Shown here piece by piece: positions 1 through 10,800 of a stretch of 32,945 nt of DNA. Every line of letters starts with the position of its first letter. Within the stretch, counting starts at the first letter, position 1. A model generated the notes under the pieces. It was not told where the DNA came from, ran no database searches, and worked only from the letters and a program-made list of their open reading frames with translations. Where the stretch lies: assembly GCA_003151495.1 (NCBI GenBank), contig PLXR01000054.1, forward strand, positions 1 to 32,945. Direction: 5' to 3'. The translations under genes and the position numbers were made by a program. Origin of the DNA: Opitutaceae bacterium. GTDB lineage: Bacteria; Verrucomicrobiota; Verrucomicrobiia; Opitutales; Opitutaceae.

Positions 1-456
1 GGCCGCGGCCAGCGACAGGACGGTCTGGTCGTTCAGGCCGAGGGTCAGGATCGTGTCCATCATGCCCGGCATCGAGTCGCGCGCGCCGGAGCGGACTGAG
101 ACAAGGAGCGGGAAGCCGACGGCGTCGCCGAACCTGTACCCCATGATCTTCTCCATGTTCCTCATGCCCGAGTCCATCTCGGCCTGGAGGGACTTCGGGT
201 AGGTGCGCTTGTTGGCGTAGAAGTAGGTGCAGACCTCGGTCGTGATCGTGAATCCCGCGGGCACCGGCAGCCCGATGCGGGTCATCTCCGCCAGGTTGGC
301 GCCCTTGCCGCCGAGAAGCGGCTTCATCCCGCCGTTGCCGTCGGCCTTCCCCGCGCCCCACGTGTAGACGTATTTCGGAGCCTTTTGGGAGGCTGACTTC
401 CTGGGCGAGGCCGCGGTCTTGGAGCGGGCCTTCATGGACTTGGATTTGGCGGACAT
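1..456 (-). CDS. ppdK: Pyruvate, phosphate dikinase (N-terminal part, cut by window edge)
   Basis: This is the first 152 codons of pyruvate phosphate dikinase, which interconverts pyruvate, ATP and phosphate with PEP, AMP and pyrophosphate in the cytoplasm. After a Lys/Ser/Ala-rich leader of about 26 residues, the translation shows YVYTWG, then [19 protein letters not shown] and [14 protein letters not shown], the hallmark start of the PEP/pyruvate-binding ATP-grasp domain. It continues with [16 protein letters not shown], the conserved nucleotide-binding segment. PEP synthase has a similar fold, but the [15 protein letters not shown] context and the SMPGMMDT motif fit PPDK. The ATG at 456 is the first good start. 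The rest of the gene lies beyond position 1. It is divergent from scpA. Confidence 0.93.
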   Translation of the reverse strand, partial: MSAKSKSMKARSKTAASPRKSASQKAPKYVYTWGAGKADGNGGMKPLLGGKGANLAEMTRIGLPVPAGFTITTEVCTYFYANKRTYPKSLQAEMDSGMRNMEKIMGYRFGDAVGFPLLVSVRSGARDSMPGMMDTILTLGLNDQTVLSLAAA

Positions 457-463
457 GGGGGTG

Positions 464-469
464 GTTATA
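464..469 (-). promoter_or_regulatory. Possible -10 element for ppdK, near-leaderless
   Basis: On the minus strand TATAAC lies seven bases before the ppdK ATG, with only CACCCCC between them and no Shine-Dalgarno sequence. If it is the -10 box, the transcript would begin at or within a base of the start codon. No convincing -35 is visible, so this is tentative. Confidence 0.3.
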
Positions 470-603
470 GTTGGTCGTAGCGCACGATATTTGCCGTGCA
501 CGAAAGGGAGATTTCAAGGCCTCGGGGCGGGGCCTGTCAACCGTGCAGCACAATTCGAGAAAAAGGTCGCCACCCCGGCGAAGGCATTCCAACACTCCCC
601 ACC

Positions 604-1389
604 GTGCTGCCCGAAGCCGACCTCCGCATAAAGCTGCAAGTCTTTGAAGGACCGCTGGACCTGCTGCTCTTCCTCATACGCAAGAACGAGATTGATATCT
701 ACGACATACCGATCGAGTCGGTGACCAAGCAGTACATTGCGGTGCTCCGCTCCATGCAGCAGCTGGACCTTGAAGTAGCAGGGGAGTTTTTCGTCATGGC
801 AGCGTCGCTAATGGAGATAAAGAGCCGGATGCTGCTGCCCAAGGGGGAGCATGCCGTGGACCCTGACGCCGAGGGCGAGGACGAGATGGACCCCAGGTGG
901 GAGCTCGTCCACCAGCTCCTCCAGTACAAGAAGTTCAAGGACGCGTCGCTGCACCTGGCGGAGATGGCCCGCCTGCAGCGCGACCTGATGGAGCGCCGGG
1001 TCTCCGGAAGGCCCGCGGACTCGCTCGACCGGCCGCTCAAGGGCGTGGGAAGGATCGAGCTTTGGAACACCTTCAACATGGTCCTTAGGCGCCTCGCCGA
1101 GAAGCTCGTCGTGGGCGAGATCCACGACGAGGTGGTCACCGTGGCCGACCAGATGGAGTGGCTCCTCGAGAGGATGCGCACCGAGAAGTCCTTTGTCTTC
1201 TCGGGCCTCTTCGGCTCCGCCGTGTCGCTCCGAAGGCTGGTCGCGACCTTCCTTGCGGTGCTCGAGCTCACCCGCCTGCGCAGGATGCGCCTGCGCCAGG
1301 ACGAGGCCTTCACCGACATCATCTGCGACGCGGCCCCCGAGGAAAACCCGCTTGAACCCGCGGCCGACGTGGCCACGGTGGAACTGTGA
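604..1389 (+). CDS. scpA: Segregation and condensation protein A (ScpA)
   Basis: This is the kleisin subunit of the SMC-ScpAB condensin, which compacts and separates chromosomes. The family signature is clear at the N-terminus: LQVFEGPLDLLLFLIRKNEIDIYDIPI, followed by EFFVMAASLMEIKSRMLLP. The C-terminal winged-helix end has TRLRRMRLRQDEAFTDI, the region that contacts SMC heads. I chose the GTG at 604 (product LPEADLRIKLQVFEGPLD, 261 residues) because family members start close to this motif. The frame is open back to 496, but the extra residues look non-coding. No Shine-Dalgarno motif is visible at either start. The stop overlaps the next gene as GTGA. No scpB is in view. Confidence 0.92.
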   Translation: MLPEADLRIKLQVFEGPLDLLLFLIRKNEIDIYDIPIESVTKQYIAVLRSMQQLDLEVAGEFFVMAASLMEIKSRMLLPKGEHAVDPDAEGEDEMDPRWELVHQLLQYKKFKDASLHLAEMARLQRDLMERRVSGRPADSLDRPLKGVGRIELWNTFNMVLRRLAEKLVVGEIHDEVVTVADQMEWLLERMRTEKSFVFSGLFGSAVSLRRLVATFLAVLELTRLRRMRLRQDEAFTDIICDAAPEENPLEPAADVATVEL

Positions 1390-1634
1390 GCAAGAAGAAG
1401 CCAAGAAAAGGGCACGCGGCCCTGCTGGGCCTGGGCCTGGACAACGACGACGGCCACAAGCGCGTGACGACGGGCGAGCAGTTCGCCATCCTCGGCGGTT
1501 CGGCGGAGACCCACGAGCGCATGACCGAGACGGTCGTCAAGACTTTCGAGGAGCTGAAGCTCCGGGGAAAGCACCTGAACGAGGTTCGCCCCGTGGAGCT
1601 CGCCGACATCATAAAGAAGGCCTCGCCGCGGTGA
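1386..1634 (+). CDS. Small conserved-looking protein coupled to scpA
   Basis: The product is 82 residues, begins with the basic MSKKKPRKGH and is soluble, with no membrane segment. Its GTG start overlaps the scpA stop (GTGA), which strongly suggests translational coupling and makes a shadow ORF unlikely. The middle part (residues 28-75) is predicted helical and rich in Glu, Thr and Lys. I do not recognise the family. From position alone a role beside ScpA in chromosome organisation is possible, but it is unproven. It is too short and lacks the winged-helix features expected of ScpB. Confidence 0.7.
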   Translation: MSKKKPRKGHAALLGLGLDNDDGHKRVTTGEQFAILGGSAETHERMTETVVKTFEELKLRGKHLNEVRPVELADIIKKASPR

Positions 1635-1643
1635 CGCGCGGGT

Positions 1644-1671
1644 TTGCATTTGGCCCCCTTCGCTGCATAGT
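1644..1671 (+). promoter_or_regulatory. Possible sigma-70-type promoter for trxA
   Basis: TTGCAT (1644-1649) and CATAGT (1666-1671) are separated by 16 bases and each matches four of six consensus positions. The site lies in the 52-bp gap between the scpA-linked gene and thioredoxin, with its -10 ending 15 bases before the trxA ATG. It is suggestive only. Confidence 0.33.
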
Positions 1672-1686
1672 CTACACACCTACAAC

Positions 1687-2013
1687 ATGTCCGACAAGAT
1701 CACCGCCCTCACCACCGACACCTTCAAGAACGCCGTCGCAACCTCGACCACGCCCCTGCTCGTCGACTTCTGGGCGCCCTGGTGCGGCCCCTGCAAGGCG
1801 ATCGCCCCGGTCCTGGACGAGCTGGCCGCGGAATTCGACGGCAAGATCTCGATCGCCAAGGTGAACATCGACGAGAACGAGGCGATTGCCGCCGAGTACG
1901 GCATCCGCGCGATACCGACCATGCTCATCTTCAAGGGCGGCCGGGTGATCGAGCAGATCGTGGGCCTCCTTCCGAAGGCGGCCCTGAAGACGAAGCTTGC
2001 CGCCCAGCTCTAG
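1687..2013 (+). CDS. trxA: Thioredoxin
   Basis: This is a single-domain thioredoxin of 108 residues, the usual family length, which reduces protein disulfides in the cytoplasm. The active site WCGPCK is at residues 33-38, inside the conserved VDFWAPWCGPCKAIAP. The cis-proline loop is present as RAIPTMLIFKGG, and the buried Asp after VNIDEN is present. There is no signal peptide, so it is cytosolic. It starts at ATG without a Shine-Dalgarno sequence. It is convergent with menA, with only 14 bases between the stops and no obvious terminator hairpin in that gap. Confidence 0.97.
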   Translation: MSDKITALTTDTFKNAVATSTTPLLVDFWAPWCGPCKAIAPVLDELAAEFDGKISIAKVNIDENEAIAAEYGIRAIPTMLIFKGGRVIEQIVGLLPKAALKTKLAAQL

Positions 2014-2027
2014 GGGGCGGGACGCCC

Positions 2028-2930
2028 TCAGAGAAGGATGCCCGCCGCGAAGAGCGCGGCATAGAGGGCCGTGAACCTGGCGGTGGCGCCAAGGAGCGCC
2101 ACGAGCTCGGTTGGAGTCCGCCCCCGGGAAAGGCGCCCCATGTGCGACCACGCCATGGGCGCCAAAATGAGGGGCAGCAGGCATGCACTCCCGTAGCCCG
2201 TCGCCCGGAACACGACCGGCACCGCGAGGGCGAGGCCGAGGGACGCCGCGAACTGGACCCTTGCGAAGCCCCGCCCAAAACGGACCACGAGCGTCCTCTT
2301 CCGCGCCGCTGCGTCGGTCTCCGCGTCGCGGTAGTTGTTGACCAGAAGTATGTTGGCGGAGAGGGCTCCCAGGGCCGCGCCTGCGAGGAGAGCATGGGCC
2401 GACACCCGGCCGGCCTGCACGAAGTACGTGGCACCCACGGCCACCAGGCCGAAGAATATGAAGACGAAGATGTCGCCCAGGCCATGGTAGCCAAGCGGCC
2501 ACGGCCCACCGGTGTAGGCGAGCCCGCAGGCGATGCTCGCCAGGCCGATCACGATCATCCAGGTGCCCCCAAAGGGGATGAGGCCAAGTCCCGAGAGGAA
2601 TGCGGCCGCGAAAACCCCCCACATGGCCCTCCTCATCGCCCCGGGCGACACGAGGCCGGAGGCCACGGCCCGGCGGGGCCCCACCCGGCCCTCGTTGTCG
2701 GCGCCGTTCACGAAGTCGAAGTAGTCGTTCGCAAAATTGGTTCCGACCTGCACGAGGAGGGCGAAGGCGAGGCAGAGCCAGGCGGCGAGGGGCACCCCCC
2801 GGTGGTCATGGGCCGCGAGCGCGGAGCCGACGAGCACGGGTGCGACCGCGGCCGGGAGAGTCCGGGGCCTCATGGCGGAGACCCAGGCCCTCCACCGGGG
2901 TGTCGTTCCGGGGTCGGGGGCGGGGGTCAC
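2028..2930 (-). CDS. menA: 1,4-dihydroxy-2-naphthoate polyprenyltransferase (MenA-like UbiA family)
   Basis: This is an integral membrane prenyltransferase of the UbiA superfamily that attaches a polyprenyl chain to 1,4-dihydroxy-2-naphthoate in menaquinone synthesis. MenA features are the opening WRAWVSAMRPRTLPAAVAP, the first Asp-rich motif NDYFDFVNGAD and the second motif NNYRDAETD, with about eight hydrophobic segments. I chose the GTG at 2930 (300 residues) because it overlaps the acylphosphatase stop as GTGA and because family members have about 15 residues, including W-x-A-W, before RPRTLPA. An ATG at 2873 would remove these. The longer open frame to 3248 only shadows the acylphosphatase gene. 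Exact substrate is inferred from family resemblance. Confidence 0.9.
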   Translation of the reverse strand: MTPAPDPGTTPRWRAWVSAMRPRTLPAAVAPVLVGSALAAHDHRGVPLAAWLCLAFALLVQVGTNFANDYFDFVNGADNEGRVGPRRAVASGLVSPGAMRRAMWGVFAAAFLSGLGLIPFGGTWMIVIGLASIACGLAYTGGPWPLGYHGLGDIFVFIFFGLVAVGATYFVQAGRVSAHALLAGAALGALSANILLVNNYRDAETDAAARKRTLVVRFGRGFARVQFAASLGLALAVPVVFRATGYGSACLLPLILAPMAWSHMGRLSRGRTPTELVALLGATARFTALYAALFAAGILL

Positions 2931-3202
2931 TTTATGGTGAAGCCCTGGAATTGGCGGGCGCGGACGGCGGAGGCGCGGTCGACCTTCCTCACGTGGCCGT
3001 GCATGCGCTTCTCGACCGCCGCGACGAATGCGTTCACCTGCTCCGGGGACCCCTCGGCCTCCAGGTGGACCCTTCCGTCCGGCAGGTTGCTCACGAAGCC
3101 CGAGACCTCGAACTCCCTGGCCACCTGGAGGACCGTGTACCTGAAGCCGACGCCCTGGACATGGCCCGTGAAATACGCGGTCTCGTGGTGGACATCCGGC
3201 AT
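2927..3202 (-). CDS. acyP: Acylphosphatase
   Basis: This 91-residue protein is the standard length for acylphosphatases, which hydrolyse carboxyl-phosphate bonds such as acetyl phosphate. The signature is visible as GHVQGVGFRYTVLQVA, with the catalytic Arg in GFRY, and the catalytic Asn lies in GFVSNLPDGRVHLEAEG. It ends in FQGFTIK. The stop overlaps the GTG of menA, so the two genes are probably co-transcribed and translationally coupled, although no biochemical link between them is known to me. Confidence 0.95.
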   Translation of the reverse strand: MPDVHHETAYFTGHVQGVGFRYTVLQVAREFEVSGFVSNLPDGRVHLEAEGSPEQVNAFVAAVEKRMHGHVRKVDRASAVRARQFQGFTIK

Positions 3203-3331
3203 GGGAAATGGAGCCTACGCGGGACCCGGCCGGCCCATCAACCCCCAAACTCCCGCGGGCGCAAGGGGTAGGGAACGGGGCGGGAATTTATTTGCCTAGG
3301 GGGGGTTTCTGGGAGACGGTCGGCCCAACAG

Positions 3332-3994
3332 ATGAGCGATTTCGATTCTGACAACCTCTCGGAAAACGAGTGGGAAGAGAACGGCGACCTTGCCTGGAAT
3401 GAGTTTGATTGGGAGGTCTATTTGCGCGAGCAGGAGGGCGCCATCCACCGCTACCTCGGCTTCTACGAGTCCCTGAAGGCCGGGCCAGAGAGGATTGACG
3501 AGGTCGCCGACAAGATGGGCTGGGACCGCGCCGACGCCGAGGAGATCGAGGAGCGCGAGACCCCGGAGAAGGTGCTCTTCTCGGACGAGATCTACACCCT
3601 CCAGAAGAACCCGGTCTACATCGCGACGAAGGCCCTGTTCCTGAGCCTTCGCAGGTCCTGGGAGCTGACCGCATCGCAGCCCGGGCGCGTGCCGCAGCCG
3701 ATGGCGATTGCAATGATTTCGGCGCTCCACCGCTGCGAGGAGCAGGCCGTGATGGCGATCCACGCGCTAGACTTCGGCGACTATTCGATGGCGATCTGCC
3801 TGTTCAAGCGGGCCCTGTCGGCCCTGAATGAGTGCTTCTCGAGCATCGGGTCCGAGGAGGCCGATGGCGTCGAGGACGTCAGGAAGACCCGCGAGGACCT
3901 TCGCCAGCGCCTTTTCGACCTGCGCGAGATCTGGCTCCGCGTGATCAGCGACTGCCGCGAGGACACGGACCGGCCGACGGAAGACGAGGAATGA
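3332..3994 (+). CDS. Acidic conserved-looking protein of unknown function
   Basis: The 220-residue product is strongly acidic at both ends (many Asp/Glu in residues 1-35 and in the last 15) with a helical, more hydrophobic middle, for example MAIAMISALHRCEEQAVMAI around residues 125-145. There is no signal peptide or membrane helix. Internal codon use is like that of neighbouring genes and the ORF starts at ATG, so it looks real. I do not recognise the family. The helical repeat-like core (ALHRC..., ALDFGDYSMAICLFKRAL) could be a helical hairpin module, but that is a guess. A stem-loop follows directly after the stop. Confidence 0.75.
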   Translation: MSDFDSDNLSENEWEENGDLAWNEFDWEVYLREQEGAIHRYLGFYESLKAGPERIDEVADKMGWDRADAEEIEERETPEKVLFSDEIYTLQKNPVYIATKALFLSLRRSWELTASQPGRVPQPMAIAMISALHRCEEQAVMAIHALDFGDYSMAICLFKRALSALNECFSSIGSEEADGVEDVRKTREDLRQRLFDLREIWLRVISDCREDTDRPTEDEE

Positions 3995-4003
3995 GGGGGC
4001 GAC

Positions 4004-4022
4004 GGGCGAACCTTGTTCGCCC
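4004..4022 (+). terminator. Perfect 8-bp stem-loop after the acidic protein gene
   Basis: GGGCGAAC and GTTCGCCC form a perfect 8-bp stem with a CTT loop, ten bases after the stop at 3994. There is no T-run, so termination is inferred from position. A second weaker hairpin lies at 4044-4060. Confidence 0.5.
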
Positions 4023-4078
4023 CGAAGCGCCTGCACCCGGAAACGGCCCGCACGGGGCCGGCAGCATGACGCGAAAAT

Positions 4079-4117
4079 CCCCAGCGTGGGGCCGCCTTAG
4101 CGGCCCCGAGGCTGGGG
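4079..4117 (-). terminator. Strong two-part hairpin ending the minus-strand secreted-protein gene
   Basis: CCCCAGC (4079-4085) pairs with GCTGGGG (4111-4117), and inside it GGGGCCGC (4088-4095) pairs with GCGGCCCC (4100-4107). Read on the minus strand the hairpin is followed by ATTTTCGC, a short T-run, which fits an intrinsic terminator for the gene ending at 4133. Confidence 0.7.
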
Positions 4118-4132
4118 AACTTCTCCGCCGCT

Positions 4133-4615
4133 TTACTTGGAAGCGGGAGCCGGTGCGGGCGCAGCCGCTCCGGGGGCGGTCACGGCCGCCGGGGCCGGGG
4201 CCTTGGGCGCTCCGGCGGGCTTCGGCTTGCTCTTAACGATCTTGTCGTAGATCGCCTTGATCTCGGGATTGGCCTCGATCGCCTTCTGCTGCGCCTGCTG
4301 AACCTTCTTCTGGAGCTCGAGCATCTCGTTCATCTTGGCGCGGATCTGCAGGCTGGTCGCCTTGATCTCGGGGTCCTCCCGCAGGCCTTGCTGGAACTTA
4401 ACGTAGGTGGTGTATTCCTCCAGGGTGACGAAGCCCTCGAGCGCCCTCGGCAGCTGCAGGGGCACGACATGGGGGGCGGGGGCGGCGGCCGGCGCTGCCA
4501 CGACTGCGCCCGGGGCCGCTTTCGCGGGCTGCGCAGCCGGAGTGTCGGCGCCAGTCAGGCGGAGGGTCAGGGCTAGGCAGGCGGCGAGGGTTGTGAGGCG
4601 GAATGTTCGGTTCAT
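4133..4615 (-). CDS. Small secreted Ala/Pro-rich protein with a helical core
   Basis: The 160-residue product starts MNRTFRLTTLAACLALTLRL, a typical Sec signal peptide, with likely cleavage near LTGADT. Residues 25-50 and the last 30 are low-complexity Ala/Pro linkers. Between them is a charged helical segment (LEEYTTYVKFQQGLREDPEIKA onward) with two 'DPEIKA'/'NPEIKA' echoes and a Gln-rich coiled-coil stretch around ELQKKVQQAQQKAIEA. I prefer the ATG at 4615, which begins the signal peptide. The longer frame needs a TTG at 4648. Function is unknown; an exported, possibly periplasmic helical protein. Confidence 0.75.
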   Translation of the reverse strand: MNRTFRLTTLAACLALTLRLTGADTPAAQPAKAAPGAVVAAPAAAPAPHVVPLQLPRALEGFVTLEEYTTYVKFQQGLREDPEIKATSLQIRAKMNEMLELQKKVQQAQQKAIEANPEIKAIYDKIVKSKPKPAGAPKAPAPAAVTAPGAAAPAPAPASK

Positions 4616-4951
4616 GCTTTGTTTTTTGAGGATATTAGGCTGATTCAATCGGTCTTAAGCGGGGGCCGTCAAGTCTTTGCAGAATGGTGCGGCAACCCCA
4701 TGACGGTGCGTGGGTAGGCTGGGTTACAGGCGAACAGCGACTTCGGCAGATTGATTGAGGACTCAACAGGGGAGGGGACTTAGGTGTGCGTTGGGTCCCG
4801 TTCCTAAGGGGCGAGAACTTAAGATCCCGCGCGGGGAGGATCCGGCAAGTTCAGGCGCCTGTCTTATTACTTTTAGATCTTGGAGCGCAAATACATGCGA
4901 CTCCAAGATCCCTCCCGATGGAAAGGCAGGCAAAGCCCCTCTGCCGGGCTC
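4616..4951. other. Intergenic region, 336 bp, with one long inverted repeat
   Basis: No credible gene is visible. It contains the 10-bp perfect inverted repeat at 4876-4910 (listed separately) and the upstream region of the 4133-4615 gene. No promoter consensus is convincing. Confidence 0.5.
4876..4910. repeat. Perfect 10-bp inverted repeat downstream of the 854-residue fibre gene
   Basis: GATCTTGGAG (4876-4885) pairs exactly with CTCCAAGATC (4901-4910). CGC/GCG extends the stem inward around an AAATACAT loop. It lies about 40 bp past the fibre gene stop (minus strand), the normal terminator position. The sequence after it on the minus strand is A-rich rather than T-rich, so it is not a textbook terminator; it may stabilise the mRNA 3' end. 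Confidence 0.55.
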
Positions 4952-7516
<2,565 letters not shown>

Positions 7517-7892
7517 GTTCTATGTGTTGGGAGTCCGCACGGGACCCATCTTAGTTGTTGCTGAATCTGTTCTGGAAATTGTCTAGCCCGGAGCCACCCC
7601 ACTTGGGGCACCCGGGATGAAAACCTTATAATGTGGCCTGCGACAAACCATTAGTTGGGGAAGGGCCCCAGTTTTTGCGGCCCGGGTTCGGGTCAGTCCG
7701 GTGCACCGGGTTGATTCGGCACCCAACGTTACGGCGTCGAACGACCTTGCCCCTACGAGGCTGGGCCCGGGCATGAATCCCCTATTGCCTCTGGGAATGT
7801 GCGGTCGATCCGGTCACATATCACTGGCCTGCCTCTGCCTCGCCGGCCCTGATAGCGGTGTCGGCCTGATCGCAGGTTCCCGGGCTGGCGTC
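7517..7892. other. Intergenic region, 376 bp, between the two fibre genes
   Basis: It holds the leader of the 854-residue gene (7517-7765) and the short 3' flank of the 1437-residue gene. No gene or convincing terminator hairpin is visible in it. Confidence 0.5.
7564..7662 (-). promoter_or_regulatory. Duplicated upstream block, copy 1 (probable promoter/leader)
   Basis: This block is closely repeated at 12254-12349. On the minus strand the shared core reads CTAATGGTTTGTCGC, then GGCCAC, then an A/T-rich TTATAAGG (TTAATAGG in the other copy), then GGTTTTCATCCC. Nearer the gene both copies share ATTTCCAGAACAGATT and CAACTAAGA. Similarity continues to the start codon and, more weakly, out to about 7765. 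It is conserved though non-coding, so it probably holds the promoter and leader. I cannot assign an exact -35/-10 pair. Confidence 0.6.
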
Positions 7893-10800
7893 CTACTTGT
7901 TTTCAGCCATCTTCTCGAGGGCGTTGAGCCTGGCTGTCAGAGCGTCGACTTGCTGCAGCTTAGCCTTCAGCGCCGCAATTTCGTCACGTTGGGCTGCGGC
8001 TTCGCTCTGTGCGGCCGTCAGCGCCCCAATCTGGATCTGCAGCTGGTCAATGGTCTTGGACTGGGCTTCGACTCGTTCGTGCTGCTTTCGGAATTCATTC
8101 AGCAGCATGGCGTTTACGGCCTCATAGCGGACCGTGTAGGCCTTTCCCTCCTTGTCGTGCAGGACGAGGTCCTTGGACACCTTCTCCACCTCCTCTGCGA
8201 CGAGCCCGAACTGGGGGGTGCTGTTCGGGTCGATCTCCTCCTTATACTGGAAGGTGACCGGGCGCAGCGCCAGGATCGCCTCGCTCGCCGAGCCCATGTC
8301 CTGGATGTTTCGCTTGTAGCGCTGGGAGGACGTAATCGTGCCAAGCTTGCCATTGTTGTCTACATAGACCGCTGCCCCGGAGGGTGCCGTGGCCGCGTTG
8401 ATTCCCGCGATGTAGGTCGCCGTCTGTGTTCCGCCGATCCGGATCGTCGCGGATTCCGCAGCGACGCCCCCGTTGCCGATGTCTATGTTGTTGGCGCCGG
8501 TGGTCAGGAGATTCCCGGCATTGTACCCGATGGCGATGTTGGCGCTTCCAGTCGTGTTGGAATAGAGCGCGCTCCAGCCATAAGCGGTGTTCTGCGAGCC
8601 GACCGTGTTGGAGAAGAAGACGCCAACGCCGCTGACCGTGTTGGCGTGCCCCGTAGTGGTGTTGTAGCCCGCCTGATAGCCATTTGCCGTGTTATCGTAG
8701 GCGGTGGTGCCTTCAAAGAGCGCCTGGTAGCCTGTGGCTGTACTGTTGGAACCGGTCGTATTGGCACTGAGGGCCAGGTAACCGCTCGCGGTGTTGTTGC
8801 CCCCGGTCGTGTTCTCGGCGAGGGCCTCATACCCCAGGGCGGTGTTGTCCGCCCCACCGTTGTTCAAAGAGAGAGCCTCGTAGCCGACGGCGGTGATGCC
8901 CGAATCCACCGTATCCGAGAGAAGAGCGTTGGTGCCCACGGCGACGTTGTTATTACCCGTCGTGTTGGCATTGAGCGCTGACCAGCCCACGGCCGTGTTG
9001 CTTCCGCCGGTCGTATTTAGGTTTAGCGCCGATGTGCCAAAAGCTGAGTTGCCGACGCCGTTCGTATTGGAATACAGCGCGTTGAGTCCGGAGGCTGCAT
9101 TGTAGCTCCCAGTCACATTGGAGTGGAGCGCGCTGTCACCGTATGCGGTGTTGGCGCCGCCCGTCGTATTGAAACGAAGCGCGGAGAATCCGTATGCCGA
9201 ATTTGAGTTGCCTGCCGTGTTGGAATTGAGCGCATAGACTCCGTTTGCCGTGTTACTTTGGCCCGTCGTGTCGGAATTGAGTGCCAGGTATCCCGTAGCC
9301 GAATTGGAGAAGTTCGATCCGGAGGCCGTTATAGTTCCCAATGTGCCGTTCGCGTCAATGAACACCGCCAAGGCGCCGTTGGGGACATTGCTCCCGTAGA
9401 TCCCCGCCATGAACGCCTGCGACTGGGTTCCCGTGGTGCCAATTCGGATCGCGGGACCGTTGGCGCCCGAACCTGTGCCGTCCGTCGAGACTCCTGTGTT
9501 TCCGATGTCGATGTTGGAGCTTCCCGCCACCAGGTTTGTCCCTGCGCTCATGCCGATCCCAATGTTTTGGCTGCCCGTCGTATTGGAATAGAGCGCAAAG
9601 GTGCCCAAGGCGGTGTTGTAGGTCCCGCCGTTATTGGTGAAGAGCGCCTTGTAGCCGATTGCGGTGTCCTCAATGGCCGCGGCGTCAGCGTTGAGAGCAT
9701 TGGTGCCCACGGCGACACTGTCATAGCCCGTCGTATTGGCATAGAGCGCTGAATAGCCGACGGCCGTGTTGCTGCCGCCGATCGTATTCTGATATAACGC
9801 CGAGGTGCCGAGGGCCGTGTTGCCGCCGCCGGATGTATTGGAATACATTGCACTGAGTCCGAAGGCCGCGTTCGAGATCCCTGTCACGTTGGAATGGAGC
9901 GCATTTTCACCTGATGCGGTGTTGGCGCCGCCCGTGGTGTTGGAGAGGAGCGCAAAGGCCCCGTCGGCGGTGTTACCTGAGCCCGTTGTGTTGGCATTGA
10001 GCGCCTGATATCCCGTGGCAGAGTTTGCAGACGTCGATTGGGAGGGTGTTACGGTGCCGAGTGAGCCGTTTGCGTCAATGACCACCGCCAAAGCCCCGCT
10101 GGTGACACTGCTTCCGTAGATCCCCGCGATGAACGCCTGCGACTGGTTTCCCGGAGCGCCGATTCGGATCGCAGGTCCATTGGCGCCCGAACCTGTGCCG
10201 TCCGTCGATACTCCCGCGTTCCCAATGTCGATGTTGAAGCTTCCCGAGACCAAGTTGGCCCCTCCGTTTGCGCCGATTCCAATGTTCTGGCTACCCGTCG
10301 TGCTGGAATGGAGCGCTGAGCCGCCCAAGGCAGTGTTGTTGGTCCCGCCATTAATAGTGTAAAGCGCCTGGTAGCCGACTGCGGTGTCATTATAGGAAAA
10401 TGTGTCTGTGAAGAGCGCGCCAGCGCCCACGGCGACGCTATCAAAGCCCGTCGCGTTGGAATGGAGCGCTGTCGAGCCGACTGCCGTGTTGTTGTACCCG
10501 TTAGTATTATCAAATAGAGCCGAGTTGCCGTAGGCTGTGTTGTAATTGCCGACGGTATTGAAATACATCGCTTCAAATCCGGAGGCCATGTTCGAAGATC
10601 CTGTCGTGTTGAGGTAGAGCGCGTTTTCACCGTATGCGGAGTTATCGTTGCCTGTCGTATTTGCATACATTGCGTACGATCCGGTCGCTGTGTTGTCGTT
10701 TCCGGTAGTGTTGGCAGAGAGGGTCTGGCTGCCGATGGCCACGTTGCCTACGCCGGTTGTGTTCAAATTGAGCGCCAGGTAGCCGAATGCGGAGTTGGAG

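Noticed and set aside
4616-4648. Upstream TTG start for the small secreted protein
   Set aside because: It would place extra polar residues before a clean signal peptide starting at ATG 4615.
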